From Thelonectria olida (Eukaryota > Ascomycota > Sordariomycetes > Hypocreales > Nectriaceae): 64,000 nt of DNA. This document shows positions 13,701-24,700 of the stretch, one piece after another. The stretch covers positions 2,294,001 through 2,358,000 of the forward strand of contig JAGPYM010000004.1 of NCBI GenBank assembly GCA_020736575.1. Direction: 5' to 3'. The notes under the pieces are model-generated. The model was not told where the DNA came from. It ran no database searches and saw only the letters and a list, made by a program, of their open reading frames with translations. The position numbers were made by a program, and so were the translations under genes. Each line of letters begins with the position of its first letter. Within the stretch, counting starts at the first letter, position 1.

Positions 13701-14128
13701 GAGCCGGATCCGGCACCACCGGCCGCGCTTCCCGCCTTGTTGTCCGGCGGGGTACCGCTATTCTTGGCGGAGGCCGATGAATCGGCGTTCTTCGCTTCGG
13801 CCGAAAGCTTCTCCTCGGTATCTTTCCGTCGGTGTTCGAGGTTCGCTTTGGCCTCCTCCTCTGATAGAGGCTCCGTAGGGGGCTCTATCGCCGAGTCGAA
13901 GAAACTCTTGTCACTTTCATCCTTCTTGCTCAACCTTGCAGAGGTAGAAAAGGCCGCGCCAGCCAACCGCGGGTGTAGGGCCGGTAGCCGGCGGCTACAA
14001 ATGTGAGTGTTGCGGTAAGCTGGAGAAGAAGCCCATCTTCTTGTGACAGCTCCGGATGGGATTCGTGAGGCTTGGGCGGCGGTACGCTCGAGGATGAGGC
14101 GTCCGGAGAGGCGTGAGCGTGGGATCAT
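10705..14128 (-). CDS. PIM1: Lon protease homolog, mitochondrial (PIM1 type)
   Basis: ATP-dependent serine protease of the mitochondrial matrix that degrades misfolded and oxidised proteins and helps maintain mtDNA. Exons 14128-10961 and 10854-10705 flank a 106-bp intron (donor GTACGT, acceptor GATAG) and give 1105 residues, normal for fungal Lon. The open frame extends upstream to 14314 only through a non-ATG codon; the ATG at 14128 opens an Arg-rich presequence (MIPRSRLSGRL), so I chose it. Order: presequence, Gly/Ser-rich and charged linker, LON substrate-binding N domain, AAA+ module with Walker A GPPGVGKT (about 595) and Walker B LILIDEID, then the protease domain. The catalytic dyad is Ser in DGPSAG (about 985) and Lys in GGLREKT (about 1027). 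The last exon restores the conserved end (NLVFPELDHEKA) and a basic/acidic tail. It stands alone, divergent from the gene at 15112. Confidence 0.97.
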
Positions 14129-15111
14129 GGTCGGCGGGAGCTGTCGGGAATCTGGAGCGAGGATGGGACGGAGAGTGAGATGGGAGCCCCCCGCGACAGG
14201 CAACTCGGTGCAATTAAGCGGGAAAGAAACAAAGAATGGGTTATAAAATGAGGGAAGTTGAGAGGGAATAGAATTATTATCAGAGTAGGCTGAGAAGGGA
14301 GTTATCGGATGCAATTGTGCGCATCGGCGCTTGGTGGAGGCGACTTAATAATGTCTAATGGCGACGTCGGACTAACCTTCGATGTCATAAATTTCGAAGT
14401 CACCATGAGCTTCCATCGGCTGAATATCGGTAACCCGGTCGGCCAATCCCGGCAATAGCATGCGACTCTTATCAGATTGCGATATTCTTGTATCGAGGCT
14501 CGCGTGCCACCTTGATGCCTTGAGAACGGGTAGAGCATGGAAGTTGCTAATTGGACTATCAGTTGGTTCAACTGATGAGTTTCTATGGCCGCAAGTTAGT
14601 GTTTTTCTCTTCTGATTTTACATTTGTTTACAGATTGGAAACGATATTCGATTCTGGTCTTCCTTCAAGGCCGAACGTGAACATCACTTGCACTTGGATA
14701 GCGAATGTTAGACAAGTAAGAACCGGAGCGAATTCCACAATCGCGCAAGTGAAGATCAATTGATCGACGTGGAATACAGAGTACCTAGCAATTAATAACG
14801 AAAAAAGCAAACAATTGTCTGAAAAATCGTGAACAAAGCAATATTCATTGATACTCACGGGAGAGTTTGAGAGTAAAGCGATGTATTAGTGAGACTTGCA
14901 CATGCCAATTGCCCTACCCTACAACACCTCGCCCACTTTTCGCGGGACCTCCAGCTGGACAGCGACTCTTCGTACTTTCAACTCAACCCACGATTTTTCA
15001 CTACAATCCATCGCTTCCGGGCGAAGTGTCTCCTGCGGCGCAATAGTAGAAGAATATAGACACGGGTCATCTCATTCTTCCGCCATTTTCTAACTCCGTC
15101 CGCTGCTCACC
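14129..15111. other. Divergent promoter region of Lon and the 15112 gene
   Basis: About 980 bp separates two start codons that face away from each other. It holds no coding signal. It must carry both promoters unless an unseen non-coding gene lies inside. I saw no clear heat-shock element array upstream of Lon, although short TTC/GAA inversions occur near 14376-14400. Confidence 0.6.
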
Positions 15112-15639
15112 ATGGCACCATCCCCTCAGGACAGTGACGTCGCAGGCGCCGTTAACAAGCTCTCTCTCAGCACCCCCAATGACTCGGCAAAGCCCACAAA
15201 GAAGAAGACAAAGAAGGTCGTCGCCGACTCCTGGGAAGACGAGGACGTCTCCGACTCGGAACCCGAGACCGAGACAAAGGCAGCTGAGGACGAGGTCGAT
15301 GATGATGATGATGGTGATGATGCGCCATCCAAGCCGCCCGCACCCCCTCCCCCAACTCCCCTCTCGCCTGTTGGCCCTTCGTGGTCCGCTAGCGAAGGCC
15401 TGCCAACTTCTAGGGCGCCTGACGGAGGACCACGTCGACCCGAGAAGACAGATGCCGTGGCTCGACGGATGATTGCGGCAGGCTTGGGGCTCAAGGCGCC
15501 TAAGCAAACAGAGGAGCAGCGAGCGTACCAGAAATCCATTCGAGAGCAGGAAAAGAAGCGACGGGAACAGGAGAGGGCTGCGGAGAAAAAGGCACAGGAA
15601 GACGCCGAGAAGGCCAAGGCCGCAATGTGGGACGACTGA
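15112..15639 (+). CDS. Small acidic coiled-coil protein of unknown function
   Basis: Single exon, 175 residues, ATG in a good context (CACCATGGCA). The N-terminal half has a Lys-rich patch (KPTKKKTKK), then a Trp-Glu-Asp-Glu acidic segment and an Asp run encoded by a GAT repeat. A proline-rich linker follows (PPAPPPPTP). The C-terminal 65 residues are a charged, helix-forming segment (TDAVARRMIAAGLGLK, then a long E/K/R/Q coiled coil) that ends in MWDD. The SWEDEDVS motif recalls eIF3j/Hcr1-type acidic N-termini, but the rest does not match well enough to name it. It is likely a nucleic-acid- or ribosome-associated cytosolic protein by composition; this is inference. It converges with the GST gene, leaving 188 bp between stop codons. 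Confidence 0.8.
   Translation: MAPSPQDSDVAGAVNKLSLSTPNDSAKPTKKKTKKVVADSWEDEDVSDSEPETETKAAEDEVDDDDDGDDAPSKPPAPPPPTPLSPVGPSWSASEGLPTSRAPDGGPRRPEKTDAVARRMIAAGLGLKAPKQTEEQRAYQKSIREQEKKRREQERAAEKKAQEDAEKAKAAMWDD
15298..15322 (+). repeat. GAT trinucleotide repeat inside the 15112 gene
   Basis: About eight GAT/GGT triplets in frame, coding an Asp run (with one Gly). It is a likely site of length variation between strains. Confidence 0.85.
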
Positions 15640-15827
15640 CGAGGACATTATTTCATACAATCACATTCAGATTGCAACGAAATGTCATATGCAATTTCCC
15701 AAAGTGCTCATTTATTGGAGCTCTACTTAGTTATCAAAGTAACAGGCGAATCGGAAAACAAAAAGAGTGGCACACGCCACACAATGCAAAAAAACTACAG
15801 TATCCCAAATCTCACTGTACCCTTTGT

Positions 15828-16690
15828 TTACTTCTTCTCAGGCTCAGGCTCGGGGATATCCTGGAGACCCTTCTGGACAGAGGGACGGGCCAAGAGGCGC
15901 TGGTGCCACTGGTGGAAGTTTGGGTAGGTCTCGTCAACCTTGAACCTCTCAAACATGTTGCCGACGGCGGGGAGGAGCGTGTTCCAAGGGACGAAGGCGA
16001 GGTCGGCGTAGGTGCTGGATGGCCAATGTGTCAGCGAGTGAAGAGGGCAATGCGGGATGGGTTTGGGAGAGATGGACTTACCACTTGCCGCCGACAAGGT
16101 ACTCCTTGCCCTCAAGGATCTTGTCCAAGACGCCGACGACGCGGATGGTCTGCTCGATGTAGCGTTCCTTAGCGGAGGAAACGTCTTCGGGGTGGAATAC
16201 GTGGAACCAAACGGCCTGGCCGTAATAGGGGCCCTGGCCGGACATCTGGAAGTACAGATACTGCCTCAGTTGCCACTTCTCGGGGAAAGAGGAGAAGGTG
16301 AGCTTCTGCTCCTTGTCGTAGGTTTCGACGAGGTACTCGACGATGGCGCCGGACTCCCAAAGAGTAATGCCGGAGTTGGGGTCCTCGATGGCAGGGAGGC
16401 GGCCATTGGGGTTGATCTTGGTGTATGATTCGTCCTTGGGGTTGCTGATGGTGATCTAGAGCAGAGGCGTGTGAATGTTAAAGGAAGTGAACACTCTACG
16501 AGAGGATTTCAGGTATCATAGAAAGACATACAGCCTTGTAGGGAATACCGAGCTCCTCGAGAACGATGATGACCTTCTTCGGATTGGGGCCACGGCCTAA
16601 GCGTTGTTAGAGGAAGTGACTGAGAGGTGGTGGAGGTTGGTCAAGTGTACCGTGGACGTAAATGGTGATGGGCTTCAAGTCGGACGACAT
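15828..16690 (-). CDS. Glutathione S-transferase, URE2/GTT-like
   Basis: Four exons: 16690-16651, 16596-16532, 16455-16082, 16014-15828, with introns of 54, 76 and 67 bp (donors GTACAC, GTATGT, GTAAGT). All phases agree and give 221 residues, the usual size for cytosolic GSTs. The thioredoxin-fold N-terminal domain starts at once (ITIYVHG, GPNPKKV). It carries the glutathione-site features LPAIEDP and WESGAIVEYL at about 60-80. The all-helical C-terminal domain includes QGPYYGQAVWF and the TYADLAFVPW segment (conserved N-capping/hydrophobic-staple region of GSTs). This wording matches the fungal URE2p-like GST class, which conjugates glutathione to electrophiles or reduces peroxides. There is no Asn-rich prion-like N-terminus, so a nitrogen-regulator role as in yeast Ure2 is not implied. 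Confidence 0.92.
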
Positions 16691-17598
16691 TTTCAGGGGT
16701 GTGATGGGCTGAGAGTTAAGTTGAAGGCGGTGATTCTCGATGTTTGCTTGTCGTTCATTGTGTTTCTAAGATGGGACTTTATCAGATGCCTGACTCTTCC
16801 TCCCACTTATACCCATCTCAACCCAACCAGCAGCTGAATGCTTCAATGTCCGCAACACCATAAGTGAGGTACCTCCGCAAACATAAGACATTGCTTTCAA
16901 AGCACAGGCGTGTTGATTACCATTCATCGGAGAACGTCACGCCGAAAGCCACCTTGGAACCAAATAGTTCGACCACAACGGCGGGCGGTCGGGCAGAGAG
17001 GCCGATGGAGAGACTCATTCAGCAACGCGCGCTTTGTAATGAGATATATGGAGTCGGGCGGCCGCTAAACCCGTTTTCGTATTCAAGGCCAATGACGGCT
17101 ATCGCCTCTGGTGTGTTCGAACACATGGTGCCAGGCGTCTTGACGTGCTGCCCGCGCGGGTGATGACATAAGGAGCATCCATATAAAGCCACGAGGCGCC
17201 AAGTCGGAGACTTTTGGTGCTTGACGCGCGGGTGAAGTGAGTTATAAGTTCGCTTCGGCCGACTGATCTATTGAGATGAAACACGGAAGAGTGAAGCTGC
17301 GATTGTTTGAATTGCTCGGTGTTTGCATACCTATGCCGAAGCTATCGTTGATATGCACATTGGGAATATTCCCCAGTGGCCTTCTATCATCCAGCTTGTC
17401 CAATATCTAAATGAAGACCCCTTTTTCCAAGCAAAGAAGTAGGCATGCACCCTGATGCCTCTTCCTCGCCCTGTTGTTGTATCCGTACATGGTCGGAATC
17501 TGCGAAAATACCAGTAGCTTGCTCCTTGAGCAACCGGGCCTCGAGTCCTCCGCTTCACCCAGCAACAACAACAAGCCCTCGCCTCATACTCCCGTCCA
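16691..17598. other. Spacer between GST and RRG7
   Basis: Contains the GST promoter (GST reads leftward) and the RRG7 3' region. No open frame with family signal. A CATATAAAG sequence lies near 17180 on the + strand, but no gene starts downstream of it on that strand. Confidence 0.5.
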
Positions 17599-18360
17599 TC
17601 ACTCCGCCACATCCAACATAGGCAAAACCTTCCCCCTCCTCATCAACACCAGCTTCTTCTTCCCCGCCGCATCGTCCACATACTTGACGCCCACCGTCAC
17701 ACCCTCCAGCCCCATCTCCTGCGCCCTCTGATTCCACAGCAGCTGCACCACCTCACCGTCTCTCGAACAGCACACGTACCCCAGCCCAACGGGCGCCCGC
17801 AGCTCCTCCAGCACCCCGCGCGTCGCCGGCTTCTCGGCCACCAGCAGCCCCAGCGCCTCGCCGTCGCCGCGCCACCCGGGCGGCGCCTCGGCCATGGCGC
17901 CCTTGAGCTCGCGCGCGTACTGCGGCCCGGCCACGCGCGCCCCCGACTTGCACTGCAGCGCGACCCGTGTCGTGCGCCGCGTGCCGGGGATCTTCCACGT
18001 GCCGAGCAGGTCCAGCCCGCGGTCGGAGGTGCCGCCGACGCGCCGGAGGGCGAAGCCGTAGGCGGACAGGGCGCGGGCGACGGTGTATTCGTAGTGGGTG
18101 CCCCGGTAGAAGGGGGTGGTTTTGCCGAGTTTTGTGCGCTTGACGTAGGCGAGGAATGAGGCCAGGTCTGAGTGTTCCTTGGCCGCGTCTGGGTATATCA
18201 GTTCGGCTGCTGCTGCTGCGGTTGCTCTTGAGTTTGCGTTGTCGTCGGTCTTGTCGCTGAGGAACCTCCGTGCAGTGGTTGTTGCCGGCGCACCTCTTCT
18301 AATTCGGCTGAGTTGCCGCGCTGCAACTCCCCCAAGCCTGCCATGACGAGGGCCTAACAT
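17599..18360 (-). CDS. RRG7: RRG7-like mitochondrial protein, PD-(D/E)XK nuclease fold
   Basis: Single exon, 253 residues, ATG at 18360. Residues 1-35 are rich in Arg and Ala and read as a mitochondrial presequence (RHGRLGGVAARQLSRIRRG). The core has FYRGTHYEYTVARAL, GGTSDRGLDLLGTW and ALQCKSGA. The E in the first block, the D of GLDLLG and the xCK element fit a restriction-endonuclease-like PD-(D/E)XK site, as in the DUF2034/Required-for-respiratory-growth-7 family. Yeast RRG7 loss impairs respiratory growth; its biochemical role is unknown to me. The frame runs through a markedly GC-rich patch (about 17750-18130), unlike neighbouring genes, with many Ala, Gly and Arg codons ending in G/C. 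Confidence 0.85.
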   Translation of the reverse strand: MLGPRHGRLGGVAARQLSRIRRGAPATTTARRFLSDKTDDNANSRATAAAAAELIYPDAAKEHSDLASFLAYVKRTKLGKTTPFYRGTHYEYTVARALSAYGFALRRVGGTSDRGLDLLGTWKIPGTRRTTRVALQCKSGARVAGPQYARELKGAMAEAPPGWRGDGEALGLLVAEKPATRGVLEELRAPVGLGYVCCSRDGEVVQLLWNQRAQEMGLEGVTVGVKYVDDAAGKKKLVLMRRGKVLPMLDVAE

Positions 18361-18752
18361 TATTTCTGAAATGATAGCTGATGGTGTTGACAGAGAGGAT
18401 GGAGTCGTTTGGCCTTTGTCAACCCCAGTAAATTTCTAGTCCACGTCACGGAGTATGCATAAACCCGATGTGACGACATCATCGCAATCAACTGCAATCA
18501 ACATAAAATGACGAGGACTGTCTATTATATTCAACAAAAGTCTTTATTTGAATTTCCCAATGCCTCCGTTACGCCTCAACGACCACGGCTCATGAACACG
18601 CTCTACTAAATATACTGACTGATGCATCTCGTGTAGAAATTCATGCACACTTCATCATACACTTATCATACCGGCTTCTCTTAAGAAATACATCGAAAAC
18701 AATCCAGGCCGCAGCCAACTTGAAAAACCTTCCTCTCTCTGCTCTATCTCTT
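18361..18752. other. Short spacer between RRG7 and PAG1
   Basis: About 390 bp with the RRG7 promoter and the PAG1 3' region, both genes reading leftward. AT-rich stretches near 18530-18700 fit a 3' processing region. Nothing else seen. Confidence 0.5.
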
Positions 18753-21700
18753 TCACAGCATATCTCCGGGGTGCGCCAGATTCGGCGGCAATATAGTGTT
18801 TGCCATGCGTGTAGCTGGCTGAGGCGGCGGCTTGCCTCGAACGCGCTCGTCGTGCGACCTGCTCTGCGCCATGCGCCGGAGCTTTGAGCCTTGTCTCCGC
18901 ACGGGCGCTGGGCTTGGGCTTGGGTTGATCATGTCCTCTAAGAAGAAGGGCCCATTTTCCGTGTAGCCGGTGCTGGGACGCTCGTCATCAGCATCGGAGA
19001 AGCCCCCAATATACTCGTCGTCAGATGCAAGGTCGGCCATATGCGGGTTGTAGGATGCTGGCGCCGACGGCGATGTGATGGATCGGGAGTGAAGGCCGGG
19101 TCTGGAGAGCCGAGTAGTGACTGGGTTGAAAGCTCCAGGCGTCATGGTGTTGGAGCTCGATTCTCTCGACATGACTGGAGACCGATCTGCAAATCCATTC
19201 TGGAACGACGTTGCGTTCGATGCTTGGTGTAGGATTGGCAGAATCTGCTCATCATACAGCTCCGCTCCCGATTCAAAAGACTCTGGCGTAAACTCGGTGA
19301 TGGTCCTCAAGGATCCATCTTCATCCGTATTTGGACTCGACGGCTCGTCGAAGAAATCGTCGAGGCTATCCAACTTCGTTACCAAGTCACCAACGTGCAC
19401 CTCCCCGCGGCCTTCGTCAGACAACATCGTCTCGGTCCGTTCAGACGCGCCAAAGTAGCCATATGGGAAGTCGTCAGCGTGAAACTCGACTTCGGGTGTT
19501 GGCCCAGGGTCCGGTGCCATGTCTTCAGATCCCTGGCACGTGTAGAAAGCAGCGTGAATATTTGCCCGCGTGGCATCTGTCTTCTTCGCCGGAGTTGGAA
19601 TGGCCCAGCCCGACGCCTCTGGGATGCCAAACAGACTCTGCGTGCGCTCGTACTCTTTGCGCAGAGTTCTTGACGTGGACCGCGTCATGCTCATTCGCAC
19701 GTGGTGCTTATCCATCTTGTTCCCAGGCATGTGCATGAGGTGGTCCATCACCTCGAGTCCCTCCATGCACAACTCAGTCTGTAACAAACGAAGCAGTGGC
19801 GAGATTAGATCGGAACCATGAGAAGCAAGCTCAGGCTTTCGAATATCTAACTCGGGCAGTATGACGCAGAGAATTCTCATCGTCTGGATCTTGATCCAAG
19901 ACAGGGAGTTGGTGAGGAATCCCATAAGGAACCTGACCATCTGAAAGTCGAGGCGAGGAGAGTAATATTCCTTCAAAGCCGCCCATAGCTCAATCATGAA
20001 GTCTTTTGGGTCTTCTTGGGTTTTAGCACCGAGGAAGTTATGCAAGGCAAGACTGATGCTGACGAGTCCTTGACGATCGGCCTCGTCGAGGAGAATCGTC
20101 GCTGATCGAGAGACTTCTTCGCTAATAGTACCTCGCTCAAGTTCGTTGGAGAAGCGAGGGAAGTTTGCCAACAAAGAGAAGAACAGGCGAGTGTCATCGC
20201 CGATCAAAGCGTCATTGGGCAGCTGCACAAGCTTATCCATGGTATCAAGGGTTGTCTGGAAGCAGAGCGAAGATCTCAACCCCTTGTGAAGCACAGGCTG
20301 AAGTCCTTCAAACTTTCCTTCCCAACGGCCTGGCTGACCTTCAGCAAGAAGCCTGCGAACATTTGGTGACTGGAAATCAACCTTGCTGAGGTATGAATTG
20401 AGCATCTCTACGGCCTCCAAGAATTCCCTCTCGTTGATCGATTCCAGACATGCGCAAGTCGTCCAAAACAGTTGGGGGAAAGCGAGTAGACGATCGGCAT
20501 CGAGCTTAACGATGAGCGTCTTGAGTGTGGTTAAAATCTCCATCGAGAAGGACCGGATCTCAGGATCCTCATCGGCGATGGTGTTCGAGAGTCGAGCCAA
20601 CATATCGCTAAGCATCTCTTGGTTGATCGACGTGAGGACACACCTGAAGATCTGGAATGAGCGGCATGCAAGATGTCGGACTGGACAAGAAGTGGCCCAG
20701 GCAAGCGATATCTCTCCCCAGTTCTCCTTGATTCCCGGAGCTGTCAACTCAAATGTTCTGACAACCTCTGTAGTAAGGAACTCCATGCCCGAGGGCACCT
20801 TGTTGTCGTGATCGTCCACCTTTCCGCTGCTATCTTCGTACCCCCAGACCACCGAGCGGTCATGTCGGCGAATCAAGTCAATAAGATCCTCGATTCGCTT
20901 CTTGTCTATATCTTGAGTTTGATCGTCGATTTGTGAAATGACCAATTCATGGATCAAATGGACTAGCATCTCACGAGCTTGCTCTTGGACCAGAGGAGTG
21001 TAGTGATCCCACAAAACAGTGACGACTTGAAGGATGAGTGGGATCTTCTCCGGGCCAAGATTGACGGGTGACACCATCAAGTCGACGAGTAGTATGAGAG
21101 AGAGCTGCCCAAGGGAGAAGCCAGCTTGCTTAGTCCCCATCGGAAGAGCTTCGCCTAGGTCCGCACAATAGGGGAGAAGGGCGATATCGGGCGGTGGCGG
21201 GATGGTGTCTCTCTTCTCGTGGGGAACCATGGCCTTTGGCGTGATGTGCAGTAATAGATAGTCAATGACTTTGATGCTCAACGTGCTGTTAGTAGTAGAC
21301 AAGAAAACAACAATCTGCTTTGCATATCCGACAAAGTTCTGCTCGCGCCTTTCGAGGCAGAGTTGTATGATGAAGTCGAGCACCAGACGGACGTTGCCAC
21401 CATGGGGCCCTGTTGCGAGAGCCTGCCAGAGGGCCTGGACTTCATTGTGTAGGGCTCCGCTCGATTTTATGGTAATCTCGAGCAAATTCGCAAGGAGCAC
21501 GTAGGATTGGGCGGTAGGCCCGCCGCTCGGATCCAGCTTCAGCTCAATGGCTTGGATCCAAGGTAGCGCAACAGCAACCACGTTGCGTTGTGCAGCTGGT
21601 TGCAAGTCCTTGAAGTACAGCGTAAACTCAGAAAAGATGTGAAACGCGAGTTCTGTGTGGTGGTTGGCTAGTCGCTTCGAGATTTCAAACTGGGCCAACT

Positions 21701-24700
21701 TATACACGGCCTGCGTCTTGTCTGAGATGCTGATGTCGAAGTCCTGGACCTTGGAGTTACGCTGTTGCCGAGCTTCCAGGGACCGCAAGACAGTGGACGA
21801 TTTCGACCGGATTTCACTTTGGTCGCTTCCGAGGGTGAAGAGACAGAGCCCAACAAGTTTCCAGAAAGTACACGGGTAATCGATGTGATCCTGGAGCACC
21901 TGTGTGACGACCGAAAAGTAGCTCTCAAGCACCTTGGGTTCGGTGGCGAGGTAACACCGTGCAATGCAGTGTTCCATGAGATAGGGGTATTCCTGATTGT
22001 GAGTGATGAGGTTTCGCAGAGCTCGCCTTCCAATCACGTTCATTCGATCGCTGCCAGAGTTGAAGATTGTCTCTATCCAGCCGAGCATGCGTCGAATGTC
22101 AAACTGCAGAACAACGCCACTCTCGGTCGTGACGCTGATGGATCCGCCGCACAATGCGGCCATGGCACTCAGAGCTGCGGTTCTCAGATTCCTCTTCTCA
22201 ATCTCCATTGCTGCCGTGACTGTGCCTTGCTCGCCTAGAGTTTGCTGGTCGATGATGGACTGGCGCATTGTATCCTCTCGGGCTCGTATCTGGTTCTGAT
22301 TGGGCGAGAATCCGCACCAATCTTCCATGAGTGAGAAAGCTGACTTGCGAGATTCAAAGGTCATCCATCGAGACGGATCCTGGGTTTTGCTGACGCCGTC
22401 AAACAGGGCTTCCATCAAGCCACAGTAATGTCGACGAAGCTTCTGGAATTCCCAGTCCATCTGTACCTCCCCGTCCATGAGAAAAAGCTTCAGATCTTTG
22501 GTATATGAAGTGAGGGTAGTGAGGAAGAACTCTGCGTTGTAAACGTCAGACTCCTTGAGGAAGTGTGATGTTAACTTGAAGACATGCGTAATTTCTGTTC
22601 GAAGTAGATCCATCTTGCGGTTCCTTCGCGGACTGCTGTTGGTTCGCTGGTGCATCCTGGCACGCGCTTCGTCATTGCAGCGTGACACCTGGCCTTGGAG
22701 TTCTTCGAGGAGGGTTCGATATATATGAATATTGATGGATCCCATGGCAGTAACCACTGCGTCGCGTACAGAGCCCGATGAAACAGAAAGGAGAGGGATT
22801 AGGTACTTGAAGAGGGTTCGAGCTGTCACTATCTTATCTCTGGAAATCGACTTTGAGTTCTTCCGGACGTGCTGAGGATCCTGGGGAGTTGGAGCAGCAC
22901 CAGGATCTGCAAGACTGGTGCAGGCAAAGATCAGATATAGCTTCCATTGTTCCACCATGACTTCCGGATGCGCTGTGGCGGACCGTACTGCTGGTAAACG
23001 CGCACTGCCCGGATCGCCGTTGGTGTAGTATTGTGGTCGTGCTGGCTCAGAGAGGACGACAATTGCTTTGTACATCTGCAAAATGCGGTTGCAGATAAGG
23101 TCTCGACAAATGGTAACGGTAAAGGGGCATTTCTCATATGCGATTCGAATGAGGTTGGGGAACACCTTGAACCACAGGGTCGTATCGTAGGAGACGTCGC
23201 TGGCACAAAGTTCAACCAGGGCACCTGTGTTGGTGTTTTGCAACCCTCGCTGCAGCCTGCTACGTTCTGCCACGGATAGCTGTTCCTCGTTGAACTCCAT
23301 CACCTTGTTGGAGTCGTTTTCTAGGATGTCGATGAGCCGCATCGTATCCTTTTCCTCTGAGACCTCTTTCCCGAGAGCAATGTCGAACTCGACGATCAGT
23401 CTTAGAACAGTCACAGCGAAATGGCGAACGCGTCGGGACTGTGAGCAAAGGAAGAACAGCCCGTGTGCTTCAGCCTGGTCAACCTCAGCCCAGATGCTGG
23501 AAAGATCCAGTTTTAGGGCTCTTTTATCTGAGGCGTTGGAGTCTGAGTTGTCTACTGCGGCGTTCTGAGTCTTTTGTCTAATCTCCTCGATCCAGATTTG
23601 CAACAATTCGACGTATAATCTCAGGGTGTTTTCGATGTGACTGTGGCCGAGCATCCCGCCGTCGGACATGGTTGAGTAGCGATCGTCAAAGTTGAAGATG
23701 AAACGAGCGAATCCCATTGTCACCTGTTGAGCATGAGACTGGCGGGCAATCGCCTTAAGAGAGTTTGCTGATGAAGTGGCAATATTCGACTGAACATGGG
23801 CTGTGCCAGTACAGAGCAAGTTGATCAACGAGTTAAAAGGAATGTCAACGGAAAGGCACCGCGGCAATGCCTGAACTGCAACATGGAGGAGCTCGTAGAA
23901 TGCTTGCTTCTGATCAGCTGCATTTTGATGATCGTCCCTGCGGGAGAAAGTGAATGTCTCAGCAATCGGCGTCTTGGGACCAGGACTAAAGTTATTGAAC
24001 TTTTCGTCCAGAGCCGCCTGTCCACCAAAGGTGTTATCGCAGATGATGGTGATTTTGCCCAGTATTTCGCAAAACTTGAGATAGTATTCTCGCACGCTGT
24101 CAGTCAGAACATGGGTAAGCACAGGGCGTGTGACGTATTCTTCTTTTGGAATGGCCTTGGGGTTTGATAAAGATGACTCGCGAGGGGACGAAACCGCAGG
24201 AGATACAGCAGCCCGATCCGAGGCACTGGCGTTGGAAGGTTCGTAGGCCTGCGGGAATGGCGGTCTACCCTGTTCTCCCTTCTCCAGGTCGGACATGATA
24301 TATAGAAAGGCTCTGATGCCAACAACAACCCTGTCAGGATCCAGTTGCTCAACTCTTAGATCTTTATTGGCGGTGAATAACTCGGCATTGATTAGGGGGA
24401 ATATAATGGTGCGGAAACAGTACTCTGGGTACTTGAACCCAATTAAACGGATGATTTGTATTAAGGGTTCGGTGCAGGCAGTGTCGGTCGCTACCAAGCT
24501 GCGCTTCGATGTGGGTAGGACTAGCTTCATCACCTCCTCAGTCTTGCGGATAGAGGTTTGAAAGGTATCATTTGAACGGTACAGATAGGTCCAAAGTAAT
24601 CGAGAGATGACCTGGAGGCAAAGAGGTTTCATCATGCGATCTTTGACCTTGGTCTGTAAGGGGAGGATGAGCTGAAGCCACTGGGAGCCGAAATTGTCGG

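Noticed and set aside
15112..15639. Naming the small acidic protein eIF3j/HCR1
   Set aside because: Only the acidic SWEDED-like N-terminus is similar; the rest of the protein does not follow the eIF3j pattern.
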